Source: Mycobacterium branderi (GTDB taxonomy: Bacteria > Actinomycetota > Actinomycetes > Mycobacteriales > Mycobacteriaceae). Taken from it: a stretch of 64,000 nucleotides of DNA. The DNA is taken from positions 558,001 through 622,000 of the forward strand of contig NZ_AP022607.1 of NCBI RefSeq assembly GCF_010728725.1, given 5' to 3'. A model generated the notes under the pieces. It was not told the origin of the DNA. It saw only the letters and a list, made by a program, of their open reading frames with translations, and ran no database searches. Of the stretch, positions 8,865 through 17,776 are shown piece by piece (positions within the stretch are counted from its first letter, which is position 1; the number at the start of each line of letters is the position of its first letter). Made by a program: the position numbers and the translations under genes.

Positions 8865-9308
8865 GTGAGGGTGGTCTCGCTTACCGGAGTGCTCAAACGG
8901 GCTTGGATTCCGCTGATTTTAGTGGCCGTGCTGGCAGTTTCGGGGTTTGTGGTCGGCCGGTTACATCGGATCTTTGGTTCCGAAGACCTCAATGCGGCGT
9001 CGGGTGCCGGGATTGAGATCGTGCAGTTCAATCCGAAGGTCGTGGTTTATGACGTCTTCGGCCCCGCGGGGGCAACCGCGAGCATCAACTATTGGGATGC
9101 AGAAGCCAATACCCATCAAGTAGATGCGGCGCCCCTGCCGTGGTCGTACACGATCAGCACAACCCTGCCCGCCGTCAGCGCCAACATCATGGCCCAAGGC
9201 GACGGCGACCGAATCGGTTGCCGCATCACGATCGACGGGGTCATCCGCGAAGACAAGACCGCTGACGGCGTCAATGCCCAGACTTTCTGCCTGGTGAAAT
9301 CCGCATGA
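8865..9308 (+). CDS. mmpS: MmpS family membrane protein, accessory to MmpL
   Basis: A 147-residue protein with one N-terminal membrane helix (about residues 12-31, [19 protein letters not shown]) and a periplasmic beta-sandwich domain. The family features [24 protein letters not shown] and the conserved Cys pair near residues 126 and 143 are present. MmpS proteins act with the RND transporter MmpL, for example in siderophore or drug export by MmpS4/5-MmpL4/5. The GTG at 8865 has GAAGGAGG 5 bases upstream. The stop codon overlaps the mmpL start (ATGA), so the two are translationally coupled. Confidence 0.95.
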   Translation: MRVVSLTGVLKRAWIPLILVAVLAVSGFVVGRLHRIFGSEDLNAASGAGIEIVQFNPKVVVYDVFGPAGATASINYWDAEANTHQVDAAPLPWSYTISTTLPAVSANIMAQGDGDRIGCRITIDGVIREDKTADGVNAQTFCLVKSA

Positions 9309-12184
9309 CTACACCGACCAATTCTCGGCCGCACCGGCCCCTTATCCCGCACATGATCCGGTGGTTGGCGGTGCCGATCATCCTGGGTTGGGTCTTGCTG
9401 ACGGTCGTCGTCAATACCGTTGTCCCCAAATTGGAAGTCGTGGGCGAGGCGCACTCGGCACCGATGGCCCCTGTGGACGCGCCGTCGATGAAGGCGATGA
9501 TGCGGCTGGGCCACAACTTCAAGGAGTTCGACTCCAACAGCACCATCATGGTCGTGCTGGAGGGTCAACAACCGCTGGGCGATGCCGCACACCGCTACTA
9601 CAACGACATCGTCCGTCAACTGCGAGACGACCCCGAACATGTGCAGCACATTCAGGACTTCTGGAGCGATCGCCTAACGGCAGCAGGAGTCCAAAGCGCC
9701 GACGCCAAGAGCGCCTACGTGATGCTCAATCTCGCCGGCAACCAGGGCACCACCCAGGCGAACCACTCCGTCGACGCGGTCCGGGACGTCGTCAAGCGCA
9801 CACCTGCGCCGCCCGGGGTGCAGGCCTACGTCACCGGTCCTGCGGCGCTGTCCGATGACACGCACGTGATCGGCAACGCCAGCCTGGCCAAGATCACCCT
9901 GTTCACCCTCGGCGCGATCGCGATCATGCTGTTCCTGGTCTACCGTTCGATCGTCACCACAGTGGTGCAGCTTTTCATGACCGGAATAGCGCTGGCGTCC
10001 TCGCGGGGTGTCGTCGCGGTGCTGGCCTATCACGATGTCTTCGGGCTCACCACGTTCGCGGCGAACATTCTCACGATGCTGGCGATTGCCGCCGGAACCG
10101 ACTACGGGATCTTTCTCATCGGCCGCTACCAAGAGGCGCGACGAGCCGGCGAGGATCGCGAAACCGCCTACTACACAACGTTTCGCGGGGTGGCCCCGGT
10201 CGTGTTGGGGTCGGGCCTGACAATTGCCGGCGCGGTGTACTGCCTCAGCTTTGCCCGGCTGCCCTGGTTCAACACGATGGGCGCACCCGCGGGCATCGGC
10301 ATGGTGGTCGTGGTGGCCGCCGGCCTCACGCTGGGTCCGGCCGTTCTTTTCGTGGGCAGCCGCTTCGGTCTGTTCGAGCCCAAGGGTGCGGCCAGGGGGC
10401 GGCTGTGGCGGCGGATCGGCACCGCTGTGGTGCGTTGGCCCGCACCGATTTTGGCGGTGAGCGGGGCGGTGGTGCTGGTCGGCATGCTGGGTCTGCCGAG
10501 CTATGTCACCAGTTACAACGACCGCTACTACCTGCCGGCCAGTGCGCCGGCGAACCAGGGATACGCGGCCGCGGACCGGCATTTCTCCCAGGCCAGAATG
10601 AACCCGGACCTGTTGATGGTCGAAGCCGACCACGACATGCGCAATCCGGCCGACATGTTGGTGTTGGACCGGGTCGCTAAAAATGTGCTGCGGGTGCAGG
10701 GCATCGTGATGGTGCAGGACATCACCCGACCGCTCGGGATCCCGATTCAGCACAGCTCGATCCCTTTTCAGAACAGCATGCAAAGCCAAACGACGATGCA
10801 GAACATGGCGTTTTTGAAGGACCGCATGGCCGACATGCTCAAGATGGCCGACCAGATGCAGGTCACTATCAACTACCTGGAACGCATGCTCGACATCACC
10901 AAACAGCTGTCGGACACCACGCACGACATGTCCGGTGTCACCGACGACATGGTGGCCGTCACCGATCAAATGCGGGACCACATCGCGGATTTCGACGATT
11001 TCTGGCGGCCCATCCGCAGCTATTTCTACTGGGAAAAGCACTGCTTCGACATCCCGATCTGCTGGTCGATCAGATCCATCTTCGACGCCCTAGACGGCAT
11101 CGATCAGCTCGACGAACAGTTCGGCCGGGTGTCGAAAGACATCCACAGTTTGGACGCGCTGCAGCGCGAAATGGTCGCGATCTTGCCGCCGCAGATCCAG
11201 AGCATGAAGACCACCCACGCCCTGACCCTGACGATGCACAGCACCTTCCAGGCGATGATCAACCAGATGGAGTCGATGAGCGACACCGGCATCGTCATGG
11301 GGCAAAGTTTCGATGCCTCCCGCAACGACGACTTCTTCTACCTGCCGCCGGAGGCCTTCGACAACCCGGACTTCAAGATCGGCCTCAAACAGTTCCTGTC
11401 CCCGGACGGCAAATCAGCCCGCTTTTTCGTCACCCACCAGGGCGATCCGATGACCCCGGAAGGGATTTCGCGGGTTGATGCGGAACGAACGGCTGCCCAG
11501 GAGGGATTGAAGCAATCGTCGCTGTCGGAAGCCCGAATTTACCTTGGGGGTACGGCCGCGACCTTCAAGGATATGCACGACGGCGCCAAGTATGACCTGA
11601 TGATCGCGGTGGTGTCCTCGCTGACACTGATCTTCATGATCATGCTGCTGCTCACCCGCAGCGTCGTTGCCGCGCTGGTGATCGTCGGCACCGCGGCCAG
11701 CTCGATTGCGGCATCCTTCGGGCTCTCGGTGCTCATCTGGCAGGACCTGTTCGGCATCAAGATCCACTGGATCGTGATGGCTCTGGCGGTCATCATCCTG
11801 CTGGCCGTCGGATCCGACTACAACCTGCTGCTGGTCTCCCGATTCAAAGAGGAGATCCAGGCCGGACTCAAGACCGGCTATATCCGATCGATGGCCGGCA
11901 CCGGCGGGGTGGTGACGGCCGCAGGTCTGGTCTTCGCGTTCACCATGGCCGCCATGCTCGGCAGCGACCTGCGGGTGATCGGTCAGATGGGATCGACGAT
12001 CTGCATTGGTCTACTGCTCGACACCCTGGTCGTCCGCACATTGTTCATGCCGTCGATCGCCACTTTGCTCGGGCGCTGGTTCTGGTGGCCTCAGATCGTG
12101 CACCCCCGGGGCGACAACGCCCTGCCACGCGCCGATCGGCTCACCGAGGACACCGCCCCGCTGGTTGCGCAAGGCTGGCGATGA
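9305..12184 (+). CDS. mmpL: MmpL family RND transporter (MmpL4/5 type)
   Basis: A 959-residue proton-driven exporter of the mycobacterial RND family, with about 12 membrane helices in two halves. The proton-relay Asp-Tyr pairs are visible in [12 protein letters not shown] (near residue 263) and [12 protein letters not shown] (near 837). Between the halves, at about 480-680, is a long Met- and Gln-rich coiled-coil insertion with a CFDIPIC cysteine pair. That insertion marks the MmpL4/MmpL5 subgroup, whose members export siderophores and some drugs. It overlaps mmpS by 4 bases. The gene ends 6 bases from the end of the convergent SDR gene, leaving almost no room for a terminator. The substrate is unknown. 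Confidence 0.96.
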   Translation: MTTPTNSRPHRPLIPHMIRWLAVPIILGWVLLTVVVNTVVPKLEVVGEAHSAPMAPVDAPSMKAMMRLGHNFKEFDSNSTIMVVLEGQQPLGDAAHRYYNDIVRQLRDDPEHVQHIQDFWSDRLTAAGVQSADAKSAYVMLNLAGNQGTTQANHSVDAVRDVVKRTPAPPGVQAYVTGPAALSDDTHVIGNASLAKITLFTLGAIAIMLFLVYRSIVTTVVQLFMTGIALASSRGVVAVLAYHDVFGLTTFAANILTMLAIAAGTDYGIFLIGRYQEARRAGEDRETAYYTTFRGVAPVVLGSGLTIAGAVYCLSFARLPWFNTMGAPAGIGMVVVVAAGLTLGPAVLFVGSRFGLFEPKGAARGRLWRRIGTAVVRWPAPILAVSGAVVLVGMLGLPSYVTSYNDRYYLPASAPANQGYAAADRHFSQARMNPDLLMVEADHDMRNPADMLVLDRVAKNVLRVQGIVMVQDITRPLGIPIQHSSIPFQNSMQSQTTMQNMAFLKDRMADMLKMADQMQVTINYLERMLDITKQLSDTTHDMSGVTDDMVAVTDQMRDHIADFDDFWRPIRSYFYWEKHCFDIPICWSIRSIFDALDGIDQLDEQFGRVSKDIHSLDALQREMVAILPPQIQSMKTTHALTLTMHSTFQAMINQMESMSDTGIVMGQSFDASRNDDFFYLPPEAFDNPDFKIGLKQFLSPDGKSARFFVTHQGDPMTPEGISRVDAERTAAQEGLKQSSLSEARIYLGGTAATFKDMHDGAKYDLMIAVVSSLTLIFMIMLLLTRSVVAALVIVGTAASSIAASFGLSVLIWQDLFGIKIHWIVMALAVIILLAVGSDYNLLLVSRFKEEIQAGLKTGYIRSMAGTGGVVTAAGLVFAFTMAAMLGSDLRVIGQMGSTICIGLLLDTLVVRTLFMPSIATLLGRWFWWPQIVHPRGDNALPRADRLTEDTAPLVAQGWR

Positions 12185-12190
12185 CCCCGA

Positions 12191-12955
12191 TTACCAGGTT
12201 TGTTCGGCGGCGCGCACCAGCATGTGGTTGATTGCTAGGCGGCGGTGGCGGGTGACCATGTAGAGCACTGCGTCGGCGATGTCCTCGGGCTGCATTTTGA
12301 CCATGTCAGCGGTCTGAAGCTCGAAAGCTGCCCTGGACTCCGGTGGCAGGTGGCTGCTGATCTCGGTGTCCACCGTGCCCGGTCCCACCACGCCGACGCG
12401 GACCCGCTTGTCCAGTACTTCCTGGCGGACGGCTTCGCTGAACGCGTTCACACCAAACTTGGTCAGCGAGTACACCGCGGTGCCGGGACGGGCAGCCCAG
12501 CCGGCGGTGGAACTGATCGTGACCAAATCGGCGACACCGCGCGGCGAGGTTGCGGCGGCATCGATCAGGTGGGGCAGCGCGGCGCGGGTGACGTATAAGA
12601 CGCCCTGCACGTTGACCGCCACCAGCTCGTCCCAATCCTCGAGCCGCGCTTCGGCGGCCGGCCCCATTCGCACCAGGCCGGCGTTGTTCACCACGATGTC
12701 GAGGCGCCCCAGCTCGGTGGCAGTGCGCTGCACCGCCGCGCCCACCTGCTCGGCGTCGGTGACGTCGGCGGACACGACCAGCGCTGTGCCGCATGCCGAT
12801 TCGATGTCGGCTTTGAGTTCGTGCAGCCGCTCGGCGCGGCGCGCGAGCAGGCCGACGGCGGCGCCGTGGGCGGCGAGGGCCTGCGCGGTGGCCGTGCCGA
12901 TACCGCTGCTGGCGCCTGTCACCAGCGCAGCGGTGCCGGTCAGTGTTTTACTCAT
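12191..12955 (-). CDS. Short-chain dehydrogenase/reductase
   Basis: Classical SDR of 254 residues: TGASSGIG nucleotide loop near residue 13, NNAGL near 90, catalytic Ser in ISSTAGW and YSLTK carrying Tyr and Lys. The frame runs far upstream over the CoA-transferase gene, but that extension is Arg/Pro-rich noise; the ATG at 12955 (MSKTLTG) is right, and overlaps the stop codon of the CoA-transferase gene as ATGA. It is the last gene of the enoyl-CoA hydratase/CoA-transferase operon and may oxidise a beta-hydroxyacyl or alcohol intermediate. It differs from the mycofactocin-type SDRs elsewhere in the window. Confidence 0.92.
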   Translation of the reverse strand: MSKTLTGTAALVTGASSGIGTATAQALAAHGAAVGLLARRAERLHELKADIESACGTALVVSADVTDAEQVGAAVQRTATELGRLDIVVNNAGLVRMGPAAEARLEDWDELVAVNVQGVLYVTRAALPHLIDAAATSPRGVADLVTISSTAGWAARPGTAVYSLTKFGVNAFSEAVRQEVLDKRVRVGVVGPGTVDTEISSHLPPESRAAFELQTADMVKMQPEDIADAVLYMVTRHRRLAINHMLVRAAEQTW

Positions 12956-14100
12956 CTGGCCCCCGAAGCCGAACGGGCGCTCAGCACTGCGTTCAGCACG
13001 TAGTCGTTGTCCTCGCCGAGGTCGGGAGCCCCGCGGGCGATCCGGGTCACGGCGCGCGACATCCGCCACGGCGGTCCGAGCACCGGTCGTTGTCCTTCGC
13101 GATGGTCGCTGACGAATCGGTAGAACTCGCGCTCCCACAGTCGCGGGTCGCCGATCACGTCGAGGGCCGTTGCGCTCTTGCTGGCCGGGACGCCGGCGGC
13201 CCGCAGCCGCTGCGCCAACTGCTCGGCGTCCTGACGGCTGGTCAGCGGGGCCAAGTCGTGCTCGTCGACATGGTGTCGTTGCTGGGCGAGATCCGCTCCG
13301 AGGACATCGCACAACCGGTGCCATTCTGCGTCGTTGGAGACCGCGATGCTGATCCAGTCGCCGCCGGAACAGGGATAGCAGTCGTGCGGCGCCATGTCGG
13401 GATGACGGTTGCCGTCGGGGCCGAGTTCCCGTCCGGTGAGGGCATATTCGAGCAGGCGATCACCGATCATGGCCGAGAGGGTTTCGACGGCCGACACGTC
13501 GACGAATTGGCCTACTCCGGTCAGATCGCGGTGGAGCAACGCCACGACGGCGGCGAACGCGGCGGCTGCCCCGACCGTCGAATCTCCGTAGCGCATGCTG
13601 GCCCCGAGCGGAGGCCCGCCGGGATATCCCACCAGCGACGCCATTCCCGCGAGGGCGGCGAAGCAAGGCGCGTAACCCGTCTGATAGCCCAGAGGCCCGT
13701 CGTTACCCCACATCTTGATCGACACCGAGATGATGTCGGGTTTGACGGCCTGCAGCTGCTCGTAACCCACCCCCAGCCGCTCCATCGCCCCGGGGCGCAG
13801 ATTGTTGACGACGATGTCGCTACGGGCGATCAGCTCCCGCAGCCGACCGATTCCCAATGGTGACTTGAGATCCACGTCGACACTGAGGATCTCGGGATTG
13901 ATGCTCAGAAAATACGGCGCATGGTTGATATCGGTGCCGCCGTAGGCGCGCATCTCCTCGGGGCTGGACGCCGTTTCGACCTTGATCACTTCCGCGCCCA
14001 GGAACGCCAACAGCTTGCCGGCGTATGGGCCCGCCCACACCTTGGTGAGCTCGACGACGCGCACCCCTTCCAGCGGGCCGCCGCGTGGGTTCTTCGGCAC
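12952..14100 (-). CDS. CaiB/BaiF (class III) CoA-transferase, second module
   Basis: A full-length class III CoA-transferase module of about 382 residues. It starts with LEGVRVVELTKVWAGPYAGK, the usual opening of the family, then GAEVIKVE, and a YGDSTVG stretch whose Asp matches the catalytic Asp that forms the acyl anhydride. The start is uncertain: a GTG at 14100 is the nearest plausible codon, without a clear ribosome-binding site. The previous module's frame continues 115 bases into this one in another register. In many actinobacteria two such modules are fused in one protein of about 800 residues, so this may be the C-terminal half of a fusion split by a frameshift. See the linked entry for the first module. 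Confidence 0.82.
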   Translation of the reverse strand: MPKNPRGGPLEGVRVVELTKVWAGPYAGKLLAFLGAEVIKVETASSPEEMRAYGGTDINHAPYFLSINPEILSVDVDLKSPLGIGRLRELIARSDIVVNNLRPGAMERLGVGYEQLQAVKPDIISVSIKMWGNDGPLGYQTGYAPCFAALAGMASLVGYPGGPPLGASMRYGDSTVGAAAAFAAVVALLHRDLTGVGQFVDVSAVETLSAMIGDRLLEYALTGRELGPDGNRHPDMAPHDCYPCSGGDWISIAVSNDAEWHRLCDVLGADLAQQRHHVDEHDLAPLTSRQDAEQLAQRLRAAGVPASKSATALDVIGDPRLWEREFYRFVSDHREGQRPVLGPPWRMSRAVTRIARGAPDLGEDNDYVLNAVLSARSASGAR

Positions 14101-15308
14101 TTCAGCTGCGGTGCCTGCGCGGACGGCCGGATACGCGGCGCATCCAGGCTGTCGAGAATTTCGACCGTGTGCTTCCCCAGACCGGGTGCGGGGCCGGTGA
14201 TTCGGGTGGGCGACGCACTTAACAGGTAGGGGACGGTGGGATATGCCGCTGCGCCGAGGACGGGATGGGTCACCTCCTGAAAGAAGCCGCGGTGACGGTA
14301 CTGGGGCGAGTTGTGCAGATCCGCCGCATCGTTGACGGGCACCAGCGGCACCCCCACCCGCTGTGCCGCCTCGGCCACGACGTGCTTTTCTTGGCCGCGG
14401 ATCCACGCGGCGAACTGGCGCTGAAATGTTGCCACCTTGTCGGCGGTGACGGAGAACTCGAGCCAGTCGTCGTCGAACGCGTCGAGCCAGTCCGGGTGGC
14501 CCAAAAGCTTCTTGAGGCCCGTCCAGTGGTTGCGGCTGGTCATGTAGAGGTAGACGAACCCGTCCGCACACGCGAAGAAGGAAGCCGGGCCCTGCTGGTC
14601 GTAGTCGTCGCGATCGTTGCGAGCAGCCACCTCGCCGGTGATGAACCTGCCCAGAATGCAGTCCGCGCGCGACACCAGCACCGCATGCTGCGAAACGTCG
14701 ATGTATTCGCCTTGGCCGGTATGCAGTTGGCGAAACAGCGACGACGCGACGCACAGCGCCGCGTCAAGTCCCGCCTCGTAGTCGGCCAGGAAGCGGCCGG
14801 GTCCCTTCAGCGGCGGCTTGGCCGGGTCGGCATGACTGGGCGTGTGGTAGCCCCAACCGCTGCTATGGAACACGTTGATGCTCTTGGCATTCTGAAATTC
14901 CGGCGGTGCTGTCTGACCGAACGGGGTGATCGAACAGAACACCACAGCTGGGTGTCGACGCTGTACTTCGGCGGCCGACAGGCCCACCGCCTGCGTCCAG
15001 GACGGTGGATGATCGTCGACGACGGCGTCGGCGGTGGCGACGAGTCGGTGCAGCGTCTCGATGCCGTCGGCCGCGTCGACCTCGAGCTCGACGGAGCGCT
15101 TGTTGGTGTTCAAATAGCCGAACAGCGCACCGTTTTCGCGGCCGCCGGCATCGCCGATGATCGGCGCCATCGTCCGGGTGGGGCTGCCCCGCTCGCACCG
15201 TTCGACCTTGATCACGTCGGCGCCGAAGTCGGCGAGCAGCTTGCCGCAGTATTCGCCGGCCACCGACTCGGCCAGCTCGACGATCCGGGTACCCGCCAGT
15301 GCCGACAT
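13986..15308 (-). CDS. CaiB/BaiF (class III) CoA-transferase, first module
   Basis: A class III CoA-transferase module transferring CoA between acids. MSALAGTRIVELAESVAGEY opens it, GADVIKVE follows, and FLADYEAGLDAAL carries the likely catalytic Asp near residue 180. Good family sequence runs to about residue 400 (position about 14110). The last 40 residues (CRRTHAAARWKGCASSSS and onward) are the second module's codons read out of frame. Either a one-base slip separates two halves of a fused protein, or there are two genes with a long overlap. The ATG at 15308 lies 3 bases after the enoyl-CoA hydratase stop codon. Confidence 0.8.
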   Translation of the reverse strand: MSALAGTRIVELAESVAGEYCGKLLADFGADVIKVERCERGSPTRTMAPIIGDAGGRENGALFGYLNTNKRSVELEVDAADGIETLHRLVATADAVVDDHPPSWTQAVGLSAAEVQRRHPAVVFCSITPFGQTAPPEFQNAKSINVFHSSGWGYHTPSHADPAKPPLKGPGRFLADYEAGLDAALCVASSLFRQLHTGQGEYIDVSQHAVLVSRADCILGRFITGEVAARNDRDDYDQQGPASFFACADGFVYLYMTSRNHWTGLKKLLGHPDWLDAFDDDWLEFSVTADKVATFQRQFAAWIRGQEKHVVAEAAQRVGVPLVPVNDAADLHNSPQYRHRGFFQEVTHPVLGAAAYPTVPYLLSASPTRITGPAPGLGKHTVEILDSLDAPRIRPSAQAPQLKCRRTHAAARWKGCASSSSPRCGRAHTPASCWRSWARK

Positions 15309-15311
15309 CGG

Positions 15312-16283
15312 TCAGGGCTTGCTGCGTCCCGAGCGGCTCAGCCGCCACTCGGGTGGGAAGTTCATGTCGTTGTCTTTCACGACGTTGTTCAGGCCCTTGC
15401 CGAAGGTGCCTTCGGTGAGGTCGACCTCGTTGTCCTGGTCGTTCTGGATCAGCGGCAGCATGCCTTCGACCATCCCCGTCAGCAAGCTGCCGAAGTACTC
15501 GCCCTTGTGCTGCTTGTAGAGCTCGAGGAAGGTCTTCTGCACGGCGACGGTGTCGGTGGGCCGCGAGCGCGAGCAGGCCATCGCGTATTTCAGCGTCTCC
15601 TCCTCGAGCTTCTCGCGCGGCACCACGCTGTTGACAAACCCGCACTCGTACATTTCTTTGGCGCTGAAAGGCCGTCCGGTGAACAGCATTTCGGAGAACT
15701 TGCGCAGGCCCATGGTTTCGGCCCACCACCATAGCCGCGGGCCCCACCCGACATAGCGAAATGCCGGGTGGCCGAACAGCGCGTCGTCGGAGGAGATGAC
15801 CAGGTCGGCATCGCCGGCCTGGTAGAAGTGCCAGCCGTAGCAGTAACCCTTGGCCTCGACGATGCTGATCTTGCGCAGCTCCTGCAGCGGCCGGTTGCCC
15901 GCAGGCGTTTTCGCGTAGAAATCGGTGACGGTGGACAGGTAACGATACGAGCCACCCGGCGGGTATTTGACGTTGTCGTCGTTGATCGCAAGCTCATGCA
16001 GCAGTGGCATACCGGGGTTTTCCAGCATTCCGCGCTGCTCGGGAAGGTCGCCGCCGCTGCCGAAATCCTCTCCCTCGCCGCGGATCACGATGACCTTGAC
16101 GTCGTCGTCGACGTTGCATTTGTGGATCAGGTCGGCGTAGTTCTGCCTCATGCCGAGCGTGGTGGAGTTCTGCGCTTCCGGACGAGCGAAGGTGATGTAG
16201 GCGATCCGGTTCTTGACGTCTTTCTCGAACTTGATGAACGGCTCGGCGTCCTTCTTCATTTCTTGGTAGTCGTATTCAGGCAT
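15312..16283 (-). CDS. Enoyl-CoA hydratase/isomerase family protein (long form)
   Basis: A crotonase-fold protein of 323 residues, longer than the usual 250-270, with an extended C-terminus. The two oxyanion-hole regions are visible as GEGEDFGSGGDLPEQ (about residues 69-83) and EAKGYCYGWHFYQAGDADL (about 143-161), and ALFGHPAFRYVGWGP follows. The catalytic Glu pair of typical hydratases is not obvious, so isomerase, hydrolase or ring-cleaving chemistry is also possible. First gene of an operon with two CoA-transferase modules and an SDR, so it should act on the CoA ester they make. It is served by the promoter at 16494-16522 with a leader of about 200 bases. Confidence 0.9.
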   Translation of the reverse strand: MPEYDYQEMKKDAEPFIKFEKDVKNRIAYITFARPEAQNSTTLGMRQNYADLIHKCNVDDDVKVIVIRGEGEDFGSGGDLPEQRGMLENPGMPLLHELAINDDNVKYPPGGSYRYLSTVTDFYAKTPAGNRPLQELRKISIVEAKGYCYGWHFYQAGDADLVISSDDALFGHPAFRYVGWGPRLWWWAETMGLRKFSEMLFTGRPFSAKEMYECGFVNSVVPREKLEEETLKYAMACSRSRPTDTVAVQKTFLELYKQHKGEYFGSLLTGMVEGMLPLIQNDQDNEVDLTEGTFGKGLNNVVKDNDMNFPPEWRLSRSGRSKP

Positions 16284-16453
16284 CGCGTCTCCCGTCTGTG
16301 TTATGCCGACTTAAGCGTGTCGACCCGAACCACTTGCGTGGCACCGGCATTGAGAGCGATCGCGCCGATCTAGCCGGGGTTTGGCTTGATCGACGGCACC
16401 CTTCATCGACCGCATCTTTGGCAAATCCGTCTACCACTCTGTAATGACATCCG

Positions 16454-16484
16454 TGCGGAAATCGCACGTTCATGTGCATTATGT
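16454..16484 (-). promoter_or_regulatory. 31-base GTGC/GCAC leader element, copy 2
   Basis: Second copy of the element at 6824-6854. On the + strand: CGTGCG, GAAAT, CGCACG, TTCAT, GTGCATTAT. It contains a 5-bp inverted repeat GTGCG/CGCAC and an overlapping GCAC/GTGC pair. It lies just after the predicted start of transcription of the enoyl-CoA hydratase operon, at the same place as copy 1 relative to its promoter. Confidence 0.5.
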
Positions 16485-16493
16485 ATAGGCGAG

Positions 16494-16522
16494 CATTGCT
16501 GGCCGCTGCTTCCCTGTCAAGG
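16494..16522 (-). promoter_or_regulatory. Predicted sigma-A-type promoter of the enoyl-CoA hydratase/CoA-transferase operon
   Basis: On the minus strand TTGACA (16522-16517), then 17 bases, then AATGCT (16499-16494) and C. Spacing and -10 box match the ferredoxin promoter at 6867-6895. It sits between the stop codon of the upstream exported-protein gene (16566) and the hydratase start, so the operon can be transcribed on its own. Confidence 0.55.
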
Positions 16523-16565
16523 AAGGACTGAGGCACGAGGCACCCGGCCGAACCCCGGGTGAGAG

Positions 16566-16964
16566 TCAGGATTTGAAAGGCGTGCTGCCGTAGCATGCGG
16601 CGTTACCCACATCCAAGGTGTTTTCGCAGATCACCTTTTCTTGGTAGTAGATCCGCACGGTGACCCACTTCGACGGCCGCCACACGGGAAGAGCGGCGAT
16701 GCTGCTTCGCCAGTCTGCGCGAACTTCCGCGCCGGCTGTTGACGCGCTGCGCGCTTTGACCACCATCACACTGGTCCGCCAGGGCAGCGGCGCACTGTCG
16801 AGTACTTTTCGCTGGGAGCGGTCGAAGTACTCGATATTTGCGGTGGCGATATCGCTTGAAACGACCTCGTACGTCACCTTGTCCTCGGCGTGCGCGGCGG
16901 GGGCGAGCACGACCGCAGAGATACCGGTAATCAGCGACAGCAGCATGAGCCGGATACGAATCAT
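16566..16964 (-). CDS. Secreted protein with an MmpS-like domain
   Basis: A 132-residue protein with a cleavable signal peptide (MIRIRLMLLSLITGISAVVL, then APAAHA before the mature start EDKVTY). The mature part resembles the periplasmic domain of MmpS: TYEVVSSDIATANIEYFD, SAPLPWRTSVMV and two Cys near the end match [24 protein letters not shown] of the MmpS at 8865. Unlike MmpS it has no retained membrane anchor, and no MmpL gene is next to it. The ATG at 16964 has GGAGGATCC directly upstream; the longer open frame above it is noise. Role unknown; possibly a soluble periplasmic partner of a transporter. Confidence 0.75.
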   Translation of the reverse strand: MIRIRLMLLSLITGISAVVLAPAAHAEDKVTYEVVSSDIATANIEYFDRSQRKVLDSAPLPWRTSVMVVKARSASTAGAEVRADWRSSIAALPVWRPSKWVTVRIYYQEKVICENTLDVGNAACYGSTPFKS

Positions 16965-17071
16965 GGATCCTCCCGGGAAGTATCGAAGGCGAAACGCACG
17001 GCCGTGATGTGGCCGGCGGCCGCCAGAGTGCGGAACGCCTGCCGCCGCAACATCTATCGCGGTCATGATGC

Positions 17072-17587
17072 CTAGGGCCCGGCTAACACCAACGACGTCA
17101 GGGTGTATCCCGTCGTTTCGTTTCGTCGCATGCTTACCCCGAAGTCGGTATAGGAGCAATCAGGGATCGCAGCGTGGCCTTCCAGCAACGCGCCCTTTAT
17201 CGCGTCAGCTGCATTTTTGTGGGCACCCTGAAGCAGTACGGCCCTATTGCCGCCATAGCCGAGATCCTTCAGCCCGGGTAGTGGCTCGGCAATTGGAACG
17301 TGGGTTGCGGTGTGGTTGATGTAGTCCTCGGTCGACCGATTGATGATGTCCGCGGCCTGTTCGACCACTGTGTTGTAGCGCAACGCTTCGCATGACGTCC
17401 CCGCGCGCAGAGATGCCACCGCCTGCCTGAAGTTGGTTACCGAATCGGCACGCGCCGTCGGCGCAAGCATCATCGCCGAACAGAAAACCGCTCCGATTAC
17501 CGCTGCGACCGCGGCGGGCTGCCTGCGCGGGTGAAGTATCGGTGCCGAGTTGCGGTCACCGGCCGAAGCACAGGGTCGTCTTGGCAC
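17072..17587 (-). CDS. Exported protein of unknown function, possibly CAP/SCP-like
   Basis: About 171 residues from the GTG at 17587, which has GGAGGAG 6 bases upstream. A basic start and hydrophobic stretch (AAVAAVIGAVFCSAMMLAP) end in TARADS, a probable signal-peptidase I site. The mature part has SLRAGTSCEALRYNTVVEQA, a Cys pair, repeated Asn/Thr/His positions and a C-terminal GYTLTSLVLAGP, which recall the small CAP-like proteins of mycobacteria, but I cannot confirm the fold. It lies in a row of three exported-protein genes between the OYE-type reductase and the hydratase operon. Function unknown. Confidence 0.65.
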   Translation of the reverse strand: MPRRPCASAGDRNSAPILHPRRQPAAVAAVIGAVFCSAMMLAPTARADSVTNFRQAVASLRAGTSCEALRYNTVVEQAADIINRSTEDYINHTATHVPIAEPLPGLKDLGYGGNRAVLLQGAHKNAADAIKGALLEGHAAIPDCSYTDFGVSMRRNETTGYTLTSLVLAGP

Positions 17588-17776
17588 GTAACTCCTCCTT
17601 GTCTGGCCGACTGGACGACGGCGCACAATGTTTTGCGAATGCCGTCTGTAGTTGCCGTTTGTCCGTTGGCACGACGAGTACGGTCCGGACGTCGGATAGC
17701 GGCCGGGTGATGAACCCACCGGCAGCGTGTCGCATCCGTGGAACTGCAGCCTGAGCGTCATTGCCAAAACCGCGAT

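Noticed and set aside
9674..11041. A 455-codon open frame on the minus strand
   Set aside because: Antisense to mmpL; His/Arg/Asp-rich composition typical of the shadow of a membrane-protein gene.
12956..13324. N-terminal extension of the SDR frame
   Set aside because: The extra 123 residues are Arg/Pro-rich and overlap the CoA-transferase gene; the ATG at 12955 overlaps the stop codon as expected for coupled genes.
14265..15734. A 489-codon open frame on the + strand
   Set aside because: It runs antisense to the CoA-transferase and enoyl-CoA hydratase genes; its product has no domain and shadow-type composition.
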